Below are positions 9,833 to 18,840 of a stretch of DNA of 64,000 bases, in pieces. A program made the position numbers and the translations under genes. This DNA is from Galaxea fascicularis. Lineage: Eukaryota > Cnidaria > Anthozoa > Scleractinia > Euphylliidae. The DNA lies in the NCBI GenBank assembly GCA_948470475.1, contig OX419338.1, forward strand, positions 26,788,006-26,852,005. Reading direction: 5' to 3'. Under the pieces are notes generated by a model, which saw only the letters and a list, made by a program, of their open reading frames with translations, was not told the origin of the DNA and made no database searches. Every line of letters starts with the position of its first letter. Position 1 is the first letter of the stretch.

Positions 9833-10121
9833 CGTTCGATCGATTGATTTGGAGCTAATGCGAGTATCGACCGAGTTTATATAGCACTTTTTGATTACGT
9901 ACGATAGGCGGAGCCGACGACGTACAGGAAAATGCCAATGACGCGCAACAACGCCCCATTCCGATGACGTAGACAGGAGGTGTACGGACGCGAACTCGAT
10001 GATGTCGACGTGTTTGAACGACGTCACAATCCACCGGGGTCGAACCTCCACCGATGGGTACAAAAAAGGAGGCAGCCACCTCGTAGCTCCCAGACCAAAG
10101 CAAAAACTCGAACGAACAAGA

Positions 10122-10388
10122 ATGAGTGCAGAACAAGAACCTCAGTTACTTCCCAAAGAAGTCGAATACCACCTAGAAGGGAAGAGTCCAACCGAAAGAC
10201 TGCAATACATCGCCTTTTCCATTGCCTGCACCTTGAGCGGAGCCACACCCATAGAATTTGAGGAACCATCCTATTTTGTGCCAAGTGACAAGAAGAGGAG
10301 ACGGAGGAGAGGATACCCGTCTGGAGCACCAAGGAGTGATGCCACGACCGTTTCAGACAACCGTAACGGATGCGACAATGGAAATTAA
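10122..10388 (+). CDS. Small basic protein, unknown
   Basis: An 88-aa protein that begins after a surviving copy of the family A/B promoter block. The first half is mildly hydrophobic around residues 25-37. A KKRRRRR cluster, likely a nuclear localisation signal, follows near residue 60. The start at 10122 was chosen because the frame upstream reads through promoter-like sequence. Only A-rich sequence and no clear domain follow. I do not recognise it, and it may replace the family A gene that normally sits at this place in the module. Confidence 0.45.
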   Translation: MSAEQEPQLLPKEVEYHLEGKSPTERLQYIAFSIACTLSGATPIEFEEPSYFVPSDKKRRRRRGYPSGAPRSDATTVSDNRNGCDNGN

Positions 10389-10841
10389 CGAATTTGTAAA
10401 AAAAAAAAAAAAAACAAGAGAAAATACGAATGCCTTTTGTAATGGACGCGACGATGTAAAAAAAATAACAAATCTGTTGAAAATGAAATAACAAAAAAGC
10501 CAACAACATGTCAGGTGTCTCTCTTTCATTTTATGTGTCGGGATGGGTTTGGGCATCTTTGCTCTGCTTTTAAAAAGTTGTCCGAGGATGCAACAAACAA
10601 GGGAAGACCGTTCGTGGGCTTCACGAGACGAGGAGACACCTCGCTCCACGAGTCAGATAATTTCATGGGGAATTGCACGAAATTATCTCTCGTTTTTAAA
10701 ATCAGGTCTTACGAGTGGTTTTTTCCCGGACGTCGCGAGACAAGATAAAAGAGACAAGCGCGCGAGTACAAAAGAAAGGCGAACTTTTATTATTGGTGTC
10801 ACGATAAGCCAACATCGCTTCACTATATGTAAATAAAGCTT
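10389..10841. other. Intergenic region
   Basis: No convincing gene is found. It contains two A-rich tracts (10399-10414 and 10459-10467), a reverse AATAAA near 10788 and a forward AATAAA near 10833. Short frames exist but show no conserved features. Confidence 0.4.
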
Positions 10842-11500
10842 CACGGAAGGTCACCAGTTGACCTAAAAATCAAGCCCTAAAACTCCTCATAACTTTCTTT
10901 TTTTGATGATTGATATGTATGAATCCGATATGATAGATATTACGATTGCGTGCGTATTCATTAGGGCGTGCAGCAGCAGTCACGTTTTTTTACAGTTCCG
11001 GTACGATTTTGCATACACGCAAATGTAAATGTTAAGTTCATTTTTACACGGAAAGTTACCAGTTGAGCTAAAAATCAAGCCCTAAAACTCCTCATAACTT
11101 TCTTTTTTAATGATTGCCATATTTGAATCCAATATGATAGATATTACGATTGCGTGCGTATTCATTCGAGCGCGTGGCAGCAGTCACGTTTTTTTACAGT
11201 TCCGGTATGATTTCGCATACACACAAATGTAAATATTAAGTTCATTTTTACACGGAAAGTTACCAGTTGAGCTAAAAATCAAGCCCTAAAACTCCTCATA
11301 ACTTTCTTTTTTGATGATTGCCATGTTTGAATCCAATATGATAGATATTACGATTGCGTGCGTATTCAGTCGAGCGCGTGGCAGCAGTCACGTTTTTTTA
11401 CAGTTCCGGTACGATTTCGCATACACGCAAATGTACATATTTTTTACACGGAAAATGATCAGTTGAGATGAAAATTAAAAGCTAAAACTCGTTTCAACGA
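10842..11500 (-). repeat. About 204-base tandem array derived from a gene 3' end
   Basis: Copies start at about 10842, 11047, 11251 and 11447 (periods 205, 204 and 196); the last is partial. Each contains a CACGGAA start, a CCTAAAACTCCTCATAACTT block, an ATATGATAGATATTACGAT block and CAGTCACGTTTTTTTACAGT. The last two blocks match the reversed 3' coding end of the gene at 11729-12358, so the array seems to have grown from duplicated copies of that gene's tail. Confidence 0.75.
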
Positions 11501-11728
11501 ACAGAAAATGGAAAACATACTTTTAATAATAATAATAATAAATGATTTATTCATTCATATTTACAAAAGAATATTTATAAAAGAAATTAACATAATTGAG
11601 TATTGCATTTCCTATTTACAATTACATTCGGTGAAGAAAAAAAGACTATCCAGTCAAAACACTATTTACAAATCATTTCATTTTGATTTTAAAAAATTCA
11701 TTTTCAGTTACATCTGTTTCTTTCTAAA

Positions 11729-12358
11729 TTATTGGTACAATATGTCTGAGTCCGGTATATTAGATAAATATCCCGTTATGATGATATTGTTCATATTTGG
11801 TCGTGCGACAGTCACGTTTTTACAGTTTTTATCCAATTTCGCGTATCGCGCGTCTAGGTTGTCTACCATCCACCACCAAAAGAGCCAGCACTCCATCATC
11901 GGACAATGTAGCAGTCCTCGGTGCTGGCCGCATCCCATGTTCTCTCCACCAAACCGCATGAGTTGGTCCATCTTTGGACAACCGTACTCTTCTAAATCCA
12001 GAAATGGGATATTTAATCTTTTTAACAAGTCTCTTTCGACGTGGCCCCCTTTAAAAGCTACCACGTCCAATTCCGGTGCCCTACTGTCGTTGTATAGGGC
12101 CTTGACGTGGTCAGCTACCGAGTCCTGCGGTTGGGCATTCTCACCAGACGTCGTATCAAAGCCCAACCCGTGGATCTTGCGAGTAACGTACGACGCACTC
12201 GCTCGATCTTTTTTCGATAGTTGATTGAGGCGCATTGGCATCTTGAATTTTGTGTGCGTTGCATCTCCTCTCCAATTGAAGCTTCCCACTTCTCGCACGT
12301 AGAACAGTTTTCCTACCGTAAATCCCTCAAAGTCCAATACCATGCTTACCCGTTTCAT
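11729..12358 (-). CDS. Maelstrom-like DEDDh exonuclease-fold protein, copy 1
   Basis: A 209-aa protein. Near the N-terminus, LDFEGF gives an Asp-x-Glu pair (D9, E11) like the first exonuclease motif of DEDDh nucleases. YVREVG and KIHGLGF follow, then FKGGHVERDLLKRLNIP (102-118), LEEYGCPK (122-129) and a C143/H146/H151/C152 cluster near the end of the fold. This order fits the invertebrate Maelstrom-like/DEDDh family, in which E, C, H and C residues form a zinc site. It is about one domain long. The protein at 37190-37855 is a diverged relative. The gene's last codons are the source of the tandem array at 10842-11500. Nuclease activity is plausible but not shown. Confidence 0.55.
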   Translation of the reverse strand: MKRVSMVLDFEGFTVGKLFYVREVGSFNWRGDATHTKFKMPMRLNQLSKKDRASASYVTRKIHGLGFDTTSGENAQPQDSVADHVKALYNDSRAPELDVVAFKGGHVERDLLKRLNIPFLDLEEYGCPKMDQLMRFGGENMGCGQHRGLLHCPMMECWLFWWWMVDNLDARYAKLDKNCKNVTVARPNMNNIIITGYLSNIPDSDILYQ

Positions 12359-12690
12359 TTTTCTTTTTTTTTTTTTTTGGTTTCTGTCTCTCGACTTTAA
12401 CTCGACTGATCTAATGGAGAGTCGGTCGCTGTATTAATACCTTGCACCGACATCGTCACCCGCCCTCACTGACGTCGAAAACGTGTCATGTCATGCCACG
12501 TTTATCCCACCCTTTCGTGTTTCCACCGACGTCATTCGCCCCATGACGCGAACGATCCGGAATTTCTTTTCAACATCCCACCCTTTGTGTCGTCATTCGC
12601 GGATCATCCAAGGGGATTCCGGGCCGAGAGCTCGGGATATAAGTCGCGATCTTGTGCATTTTTTCTTCACAGGCAGTCGAACAACGGAAC
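12359..12690. promoter_or_regulatory. Divergent intergenic promoter region
   Basis: The region lies between the divergent genes starting at 12358 (minus) and 12691 (plus). It has a TATAAG box at about 12636-12641 for the plus-strand gene and several GACGTC boxes (for example near 12471 and 12528). TTTTTTCTTCACAG near 12660-12673, just before the plus-strand start, looks like a splice acceptor, but no partner donor is evident. Confidence 0.45.
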
Positions 12691-13023
12691 ATGGCCAACA
12701 GAGGCAAAGAGGAAAACGTCGTGTCCTGTCCCTTTCACGATCTCCCGCTAGAGTACCACGGCCTGAAATGGGGACTTCGGCGGTACGTTCATTGCCCCGT
12801 CAAAGATTGTCCCATGTTGGTCAAGGAGGATGAAGCTCAGGAGATCGTCTCGGCGGTCCAACAACAAATCACTCCAGAAACCAAACAACGATCCTGGTCG
12901 TGTTATTGCCACAAACCCTGTCGTCTGATCGTCAGTAAACTTCCTTGGCATCGCGGTCGATGTTGTCTGATTTGTGGTCAAGACGAAATTTGCAGATTTT
13001 TTCAATGGCTCGACGGTGAATAA
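12691..13023 (+). CDS. GRF-type zinc-finger protein
   Basis: A 110-aa protein with two zinc-binding modules. The first has C13, H16, C35 and C40. The second (residues 71-107) follows the GRF zinc-finger pattern: a CYCHKPC start, a WHRGR segment corresponding to the GR of the name, then paired Cys and an EICRFFQW ending equivalent to the C-x-FFQW core. GRF fingers of topoisomerase III alpha, NEIL3 and APE2 bind single-stranded DNA. A TATAAG box lies about 55 bases upstream. The stop codon is embedded in the AATAAA signal at 13020-13025. A nucleic-acid binding accessory role is inferred; no enzymatic domain is attached. Confidence 0.65.
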   Translation: MANRGKEENVVSCPFHDLPLEYHGLKWGLRRYVHCPVKDCPMLVKEDEAQEIVSAVQQQITPETKQRSWSCYCHKPCRLIVSKLPWHRGRCCLICGQDEICRFFQWLDGE

Positions 13024-13177
13024 AAGTAGTGCACGTTGTTGTCAAAATTTATCGTCAGTGTCTCTATTCTCGGTCCAAAAAAAAAGGAAAACGGAAGGGT
13101 AAGGGAAGGGGGGGAGGGAGATGACCGATTCTAAAGATAAAAATACTACACGACACAATAATGCATTTACACGGAAT

Positions 13178-13858
13178 TTAATGATTGGGATCCGTTCTTG
13201 AGTGAGGCCACATATTGACGACGACCGGGTTAACCGGTTGGTTCATCAATCTTAAAAGCATTTCTTTTAAGAGGTGGACGTTACTGGACTTCAAGAGCTT
13301 CTCGCCCCCCTCACAAAACCAAGGCGGTACTCTATAGTTTATGACGAGATTCTTGAGCTTGTCACCGGGAGGCAAGACCAAACTTTGAAGGGCAGGGGGT
13401 TGCTTTTCCCAGAGACTACGACAGTCGCGACACTTGCCCGGTTCAAAGGTGGCGGCAATTAGCGACTCGGGTTTCGCGATGCTTCCTCGTTCCAACAGCG
13501 CCTCGAAATATCCACAAACGATACATCGTTTCACGTTGACGTTTTCACTCGAGATTGGAAAGCAATCTGGATCTTCACCACAAAGCATGTAAGCCGATTG
13601 CACGTCCATCCGACCCATGAGGTGACGATTCTGGACGAGATTGGCCAGCAAAAAATGCCGAGGAGCCAGCTCACCGATGTCGCCACTCTTCAAGAATCCA
13701 ACAATACAAGAGCGTTCATCCTCGGTGTATTTGTAATGACAATCCAGCGGACGGTGATGCAGCCAGACTTGGTAGATAAAGTCGGTGAAGACGGGCTTGA
13801 ACTCGTCGGGTATGGCGGCCTCCTTCTCCATAGGTCGTTTACATTGCGAGCTCGACAT
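13178..13858 (-). CDS. Family C cysteine-rich protein, copy 1
   Basis: A 226-aa protein, 60-70 percent alike by eye to 15799-16473. A conserved start (IPDE-KPVF-DFIYQVW-HHRP) is followed by a charged helical part. C112-x2-C115 and C143-x2-C146 then probably form one zinc site (CIVCGYF and CRDCRSLWEKQP). The C-terminal quarter is variable. A TATTTAAA box stands at about 13888-13895 and a conserved TCTCGACTCGTCCCGATC leader sequence follows it. Together with the family D gene just upstream it forms a two-gene unit that occurs twice in tandem. I do not recognise the family; a regulator binding zinc is the most that can be said. Confidence 0.6.
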   Translation of the reverse strand: MSSSQCKRPMEKEAAIPDEFKPVFTDFIYQVWLHHRPLDCHYKYTEDERSCIVGFLKSGDIGELAPRHFLLANLVQNRHLMGRMDVQSAYMLCGEDPDCFPISSENVNVKRCIVCGYFEALLERGSIAKPESLIAATFEPGKCRDCRSLWEKQPPALQSLVLPPGDKLKNLVINYRVPPWFCEGGEKLLKSSNVHLLKEMLLRLMNQPVNPVVVNMWPHSRTDPNH

Positions 13859-14165
13859 GAAGTGATCGGGACGAGTCGAGATTTAGTTTAAATAGGGCCT
13901 GCGAAGGCTGTGTTCCCGTGTCGATGCAAATAGACTTTGACCACATCACTCGTCCAAACAGGACCTTGACTTTGTCACCGGCAAAAAACGTGATCGTTTG
14001 AGTGCGACTCGTGGGACTCAGACACAAAACAATAAAAATGAAAGGGGATGGTGCGTGCGACAAAAAACACAACCAAACAAAATACACGTCCGTTATTTTA
14101 TTCCAAACCATTTTCAAACCTAATTACAATGACAACAAAAATATATATACAAGGTATACCCCATT

Positions 14166-15272
14166 TCATTTTTCGATTCGAGTGTTAGTCCACCTGGCCA
14201 GTTTGCTATTAAAAGTCTGCGTCACGTCTTCAAAGTCAAACAAATGCCCAGTCAATTCCCACGTCGAGAGCACCGTCAGCACCTTGTTGGTTGAAAAGGG
14301 CAGCACGTCGGGACCTTCCGGTCTTTGTATCGAATAGTACGAGTTCGTCACGTTCAACTTTAATGCCACTTCCACGATATCGTCCAAACAGAATCGGTGA
14401 ATGTTGCGGTTGGTAAACTGCCTGGAAAGTACGGACAATCCCGCCCACGTCCGAATCATCTGCCTCACACTCCCCAGCAACGTTTCTCGAAATGCGCCGA
14501 CCCTCAATAGATCGTCGCGTATCCAAACCGGGTATATGTCGATTCGTCCGTCTCGTTTCATGGCCCATCCGGTCACGGTGTTGATCGTCATTAAAAATTT
14601 GCAATGTTTGAACTGCGTATCGATGTGATGGTCGAACATCTTAAACCACGCCTCGAGAGTCTGGTTGGCCTCCCGGACCGAGATCTTCCCTCCCTTTCTC
14701 ATGCCGGTCACCTTGGGCAACAGGGCCGGTATGGCCTGCTCCAGTCCCGTCTTCCCGTTCGACTGTTGGACCCGACACACGAAACACTTCGGAATGCCAA
14801 TCCGTTCCGCTATCTCCCTGCGCTCCGTCGTAGTCCTGCACTCGGCGGGTATCTCGTAGTATTCGCGAAGACACGAGACGTGACCCGTCTGACGACAGCA
14901 CGTGGCTTCCAACATTGGATTTCGCGCATCTCCATCTCCGGCTCCCTCCAGGCAGATCACGCAAGTTGCTTCTCCTCCTCTGGCCTTCTTTTTTGGTAGT
15001 TGATCGTCTTCATCGTCGGAACTGTCGATGAACACCACGTCCGGGCGCTCGACCTCGGGCAACTCCAAGGGCTCAAAGATCAACCCGCCAGGAGACGTGC
15101 CACAAAACGGGCAGTCGGCCAGGTCCGTGTTTCGGATGCACTGGTGATGCACGGACGCAGAGCAGCAAGATCGGCGATAGGTGCGTCGATCCCAGCGATT
15201 GGCCACGGACAAGGGATTATCGCAAGCGATGCATCTCTTCTCTTCCATGGTTGCGAGTTTGACTGTGGACAT
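14166..15272 (-). CDS. Two-RING protein with SUMO-interacting motif (family D, copy 1)
   Basis: A 368-aa protein. The first RING-like module uses C14, C17, C36, C37, H42 or H43, C45, C54 and C57. A hydrophobic-acidic stretch VVFIDSSDDEDD (79-90) has the form of a SUMO-interacting motif with an acidic, phosphorylatable flank. A basic KKKAR and a second RING with C104, C107, C125, C126, H131, C134, C163 and C166 follow. The C-terminal 200 residues carry no known domain. SIM plus RING is the layout of SUMO-targeted ubiquitin ligases (RNF4; herpes simplex ICP0 works this way), so a ubiquitin ligase acting on host SUMOylated proteins is inferred. Reverse AATAAAATAA lies just beyond the stop. Confidence 0.65.
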   Translation of the reverse strand: MSTVKLATMEEKRCIACDNPLSVANRWDRRTYRRSCCSASVHHQCIRNTDLADCPFCGTSPGGLIFEPLELPEVERPDVVFIDSSDDEDDQLPKKKARGGEATCVICLEGAGDGDARNPMLEATCCRQTGHVSCLREYYEIPAECRTTTERREIAERIGIPKCFVCRVQQSNGKTGLEQAIPALLPKVTGMRKGGKISVREANQTLEAWFKMFDHHIDTQFKHCKFLMTINTVTGWAMKRDGRIDIYPVWIRDDLLRVGAFRETLLGSVRQMIRTWAGLSVLSRQFTNRNIHRFCLDDIVEVALKLNVTNSYYSIQRPEGPDVLPFSTNKVLTVLSTWELTGHLFDFEDVTQTFNSKLARWTNTRIEK

Positions 15273-15798
15273 CGCTCTGCGACTTCGACATTTATCGATC
15301 TCGGTGTCGGGCTGGGCGACCAGGCCTCACGATTCCAAAAACGTCACGATGACTCGACGCATTCGCAATTACGTCCAAAGCTCGACGTCATCTCCAACGC
15401 CCACCATCGTTGCGGTCAATTCAACACGTCACGGTGAGCGTACGACATTTCGCACGTCACGACCACACCTTGGGCGTAAGAGAAAACGCCCTTGTTCTCT
15501 ATGATATAAACGCGATCCATCGGTTGTGTGCCTCACAAAAAAGAAGTAATAAAACTAAAAGGAAAAGGAGACTCGAGAGAAATTCGCATGCATTAGATCG
15601 TGGCGAGAGAACACGGCCCAAAAACGCTAGGACCTTTACCGGCGAGTGCCTCTCTCTCTCCTGTCTATCTCCAAGGGGAGGGTCCACACAGAAAACGTGA
15701 TTGTTTTTAAGATTGCGTGAATCAAAGAGGGGGGGGGGAGGGGGGGGGTTAAACGGATAAAAAACACCACACGACACAATAATGCCTTCACACGGCGT
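15273..15798. other. Intergenic region with orphan plus-strand promoter
   Basis: It contains GACGTC boxes and a plus-strand GATATAAACGCG sequence near 15503, but no convincing plus-strand gene follows. A G-rich tract (15730-15748) ends the stretch, similar to one near 13108-13120. A matching plus-strand TATAAG sits upstream of the second family D gene at about 17968. Confidence 0.4.
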
Positions 15799-16473
15799 TT
15801 AATCGCTGAATTCCATTCCTTTGTGAGACCATAAATTGATGGTGATTTCGGAACTTGGATTCTCCAATCTTAAAATCATTTCTTCCGCTAGGCAAAAAAT
15901 ACGGAAGGAAAAGTTGTCGACGTCTTTACAAAACGAAAACGGCACACTGTAGTCTATGGCGAGGTCTTCGAGTTTCTCATCCGGAGGCAAGACCAAACGT
16001 TGAAAATCGGGGGGTTGTTTTTCCCAGAGACTCTTACATTTGCGACAATTGCCCGGTTCAAAGGTGGCGGCGATTAGCTTCTCGGGTCTCACGACTTTTC
16101 CTTCTCGCAACAGTGTCTCGAAATATCCACAAACGGGACCTCGTATCTTGTTGACCTCTTTACTCGGGATTGGAAAGGAACCTGGATTCTCGCCACAGAG
16201 CATGTAAGCCGTTTTCACGTCACTCGGACTCATGATGTGACGATTCTTGACTAGACAGGATAGCAAAAAATAGCGAGGAGGTAACTCAGCGATGTTGCCA
16301 CACTTCACGAATTTCTCGATGCCAGAACGTTCCTCCCTTGTGAATCTCCGATGGCATTTCTGCGGACGGTGATGCCGCCAGACTTGATAGATTAAGTCGA
16401 CGAAGACGGGCTTCAACTCGTCGGGTATATCGGCCGCCTTCTCCTCCTCCTCCTCCTCCCCTTCCTCCTGCAT
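15799..16473 (-). CDS. Family C cysteine-rich protein, copy 2
   Basis: A 224-aa paralogue of 13178-13858. It differs in having a run of glutamates directly after the start, from a (TCC)n-type repeat at 16441-16468. The paired Cys-x2-Cys site is changed: the first pair reads GPVCGYF, so one cysteine of the first pair is lost, while CRKCKSLWEKQP is kept. Zinc binding may therefore be altered. The upstream leader conserves TCTCGACTCGTCCCGATC, but the TATA region is degenerate. The glutamate run suggests replication slippage. Confidence 0.6.
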   Translation of the reverse strand: MQEEGEEEEEEKAADIPDELKPVFVDLIYQVWRHHRPQKCHRRFTREERSGIEKFVKCGNIAELPPRYFLLSCLVKNRHIMSPSDVKTAYMLCGENPGSFPIPSKEVNKIRGPVCGYFETLLREGKVVRPEKLIAATFEPGNCRKCKSLWEKQPPDFQRLVLPPDEKLEDLAIDYSVPFSFCKDVDNFSFRIFCLAEEMILRLENPSSEITINLWSHKGMEFSD

Positions 16474-16845
16474 GGATCGTTAACGACACGAGGTTCAACA
16501 CGAATCGATCGGGACGAGTCGAGACACAGTTAAAAAAAAAGCTTGCGTGCGCTCGGCGAATAGACTTTGATCGCATCATTCGACCCCCCCCCCAAGGAAA
16601 CCAATGGACCTTGATTTTATCATCGCGATATTCCTTTCAACGAACTCGTTGGGACTCAATCTCCTTAGCTGATGACCTTTATTCGAGACTCTCGGAATCA
16701 CACACACACAACCAGACACAATATACATGTCAATGGTTTTAATTCAAGTCATTTTCAAAACTGATTACAGCAGACAACAAAAAAAGAAGGGTCAAAAATA
16801 AATATACTATATGCTAATATGCTAAATATGCTAGGCGTCTCCTTT

Positions 16846-17754
16846 TCACGCGATTTGACTATTGTTCCATTTGGCCCGTTTACTCTTCCGAGTCTGTTTC
16901 ACCTCTTCGAAGTCCAAAAAATGTCCGTTAAACTCCCACGTCGAAAGTTTCTTCGGTTCCTTCACGGTTACAAAGGGCGGCGAGTCGGGATTTTTCGAGC
17001 TGCGTACCAAAAAGCACGAGTTTGTCACCTTGAACTTCAACGCCACTTCCACGATATCGTCCAAGCAGAATCGGTCGATGGTCTCATCGCAAAACCGCGT
17101 GACGTCTGGTGGCAACCCCGACCACGTCCGAATCATCTCTCTCGTCTCTCTTCGGAACTTCCTTCGAATCGTGCAGATTTTCAATGGTGCGTCACCGACC
17201 AGAGCCGAGTATTTTTCCATTCGTCCGTCGCGTTTCGTGGCCCATCCGTTCAAACTTTCAATCGTCAAGAAAAATTCGCAATGTTTCAACTGCGTATCGA
17301 TGTGATGGTCGAACATCTTAAACCACGCCTCGAGAGTCTGGTTGGCCTCCCGGACCGAGATCTTCCCTCCCTTTCTCATGCCGGTCACCTTGGGCAACAG
17401 GGCCGGCATGGCCTGCTCCAGTCCCGTCTTCCCGTTCGACTGTTGGACCCGACACACGAAACACTTCGGAATGCCAATCCGTTCCGCTATCTCCCTGCGC
17501 TCCGTCGTAGTCCTGCACTCGGCGGGTATCTCGTAGTACTCGCGAAGACACGAGACGTGACCCGTCTGACGACAGCACGTGGCTTCCAACATTGGATTCC
17601 GCGCATCGCCATCTCCGACTCCCTCCAGGCAAATCACGCAAGTCGCTTCTCTGGCCCTCTTTCTTGGCGGCTGGTCGTCTTCGTCGTCCGAACTGTCGAT
17701 GATCACCACTTCGGGGCGCTTGTCTTCCATGGCTGCGGGTTTGACTGTGGACAT
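16846..17754 (-). CDS. RING protein with SUMO-interacting motif (family D, copy 2)
   Basis: A 302-aa paralogue of 14166-15272. The first 12 residues match, but the first RING has been deleted. A VVIIDSSDDEDD motif (residues 16-27) comes almost at once, then PRKRAR and the single remaining RING starting with C39 and C42. The RING and the following 60 residues are nearly identical to copy 1 at nucleotide level, while the C-terminal 130 residues have diverged strongly. The start at 17754 matches the start of copy 1; the frame is open to 17823 but that part is promoter sequence. A SUMO-directed ubiquitin ligase is inferred as for copy 1. Confidence 0.65.
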   Translation of the reverse strand: MSTVKPAAMEDKRPEVVIIDSSDDEDDQPPRKRAREATCVICLEGVGDGDARNPMLEATCCRQTGHVSCLREYYEIPAECRTTTERREIAERIGIPKCFVCRVQQSNGKTGLEQAMPALLPKVTGMRKGGKISVREANQTLEAWFKMFDHHIDTQLKHCEFFLTIESLNGWATKRDGRMEKYSALVGDAPLKICTIRRKFRRETREMIRTWSGLPPDVTRFCDETIDRFCLDDIVEVALKFKVTNSCFLVRSSKNPDSPPFVTVKEPKKLSTWEFNGHFLDFEEVKQTRKSKRAKWNNSQIA

Positions 17755-17934
17755 CGCTCGGCAACTTCGGCATTTATTGCTCCTTGTGTTGGGATTCCAG
17801 TACGTCACGATGACTCGACGCACTCGCGCTCGTTCTCTACGACGTCAACGCAATGACGTCCGACGTGGGCGTCATCTTCGACGCTCTCTTTTGACGTCGA
17901 TGTCAACACGTCACGGTGATCCTACGACACTTTG

Positions 17935-17990
17935 AACGCATCACGACCGCACCTTCCCTTCGTGGGATATAAGGGCGATCGATCGATCGG
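17935..17990 (+). promoter_or_regulatory. Orphan plus-strand promoter next to palindrome
   Basis: The sequence CGTGGGATATAAGGGCGATC with upstream ACGTCA-type boxes has the form of the other promoters in the window and is divergent from the family D gene. No coding frame follows: within 50 bases the sequence enters the inverted repeat at 18038. The gene it once served may have been lost when the repeat formed. Confidence 0.4.
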
Positions 17991-18037
17991 TCGTCCGTCT
18001 CGATCATTGAATGGCTTGTGCCTCCATGTTGTAGCCC

Positions 18038-18840
18038 CACCCGGGTCTTTTTTTTTTCGTGTAGCCGGCCTGCCTGGGACTCAAAGACAAAAAAGAAAAG
18101 GGGGTGGGGGGTTGTGTGCCACTTTTGGCCAAGGGAATCACTCAACGTCATGATGAATCGAGCCGGCTGTTTGTTTTTTCACAGCCGTAGCCGGGGAGGC
18201 GGGGTTGCTGCTGCTGCTGCTGCTGCTGATGCTGCGACGCGTCCGTCCCTGGGTGTTGGAGGTGAGTGGGTGTGTGTGGGTGGGGCGTGGGCGTGCCCAC
18301 CTCGATGCACAGGCAGCCCATCCGATGGGCCGAAAATTGCCAACGGTGAAGGTTTGGAGAGATAAACGGGATCGGAATTAAATGAGTTGCTCCCTTTTTA
18401 GTTTTAAAACAATGCTTACATTTATATGGGGTTGATCTATAGGACTTTACTGGAATGAAAACGGGGAAGGGGATGGGTTGCCTCCGATTAACACGATTTT
18501 TTTTTATTTTCTGTCTGTCTCGTTTTGAAACCCGTTGGCAATTTTCGGCCCATCGGATGGGCTGCCTGTGCATCGAGGTGGGCACGCCCACGCCCCACCC
18601 ACACACACCCACTCACCTCCAACACCCAGGGACGGACGCGTCGCAGCATCAGCAGCAGCAGCAGCAGCAGCAACCCCGCCTCCCCGGCTACGGCTGTGAA
18701 AAAACAAACAGCCGGCTCGATTCATCATGACGTTGAGTGATTCCCTTGGCCAAAAGTGGCACACAACCCCCCACCCCCTTTTCTTTTTTGTCTTTGAGTC
18801 CCAGGCAGGCCGGCTACACGAAAAAAAAAAGACCCGGGTG
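18038..18840. repeat. Large inverted repeat, 309-base arms
   Basis: Left arm 18038-18346 and right arm 18532-18840 are inverted copies that appear identical, with a 185-base unique centre (18347-18531). Each arm includes CACCCGGGTC at its outer end, a G-rich/C-rich tract (AAAGGGGGTGGGGGG), a (CTG)n/(CAG)n triplet run of about eight units, and TGGGTGTGTGTGGGTGGGGC. No gene is convincing in it. Such a structure can form a long hairpin or cruciform. Confidence 0.85.

Noticed and set aside
10543..10836. A 97-codon plus-strand frame in the 10.5 kb intergenic region
   Set aside because: No promoter, no paralogue and no motif; overlapping frames of similar length exist, so nothing favours this one.
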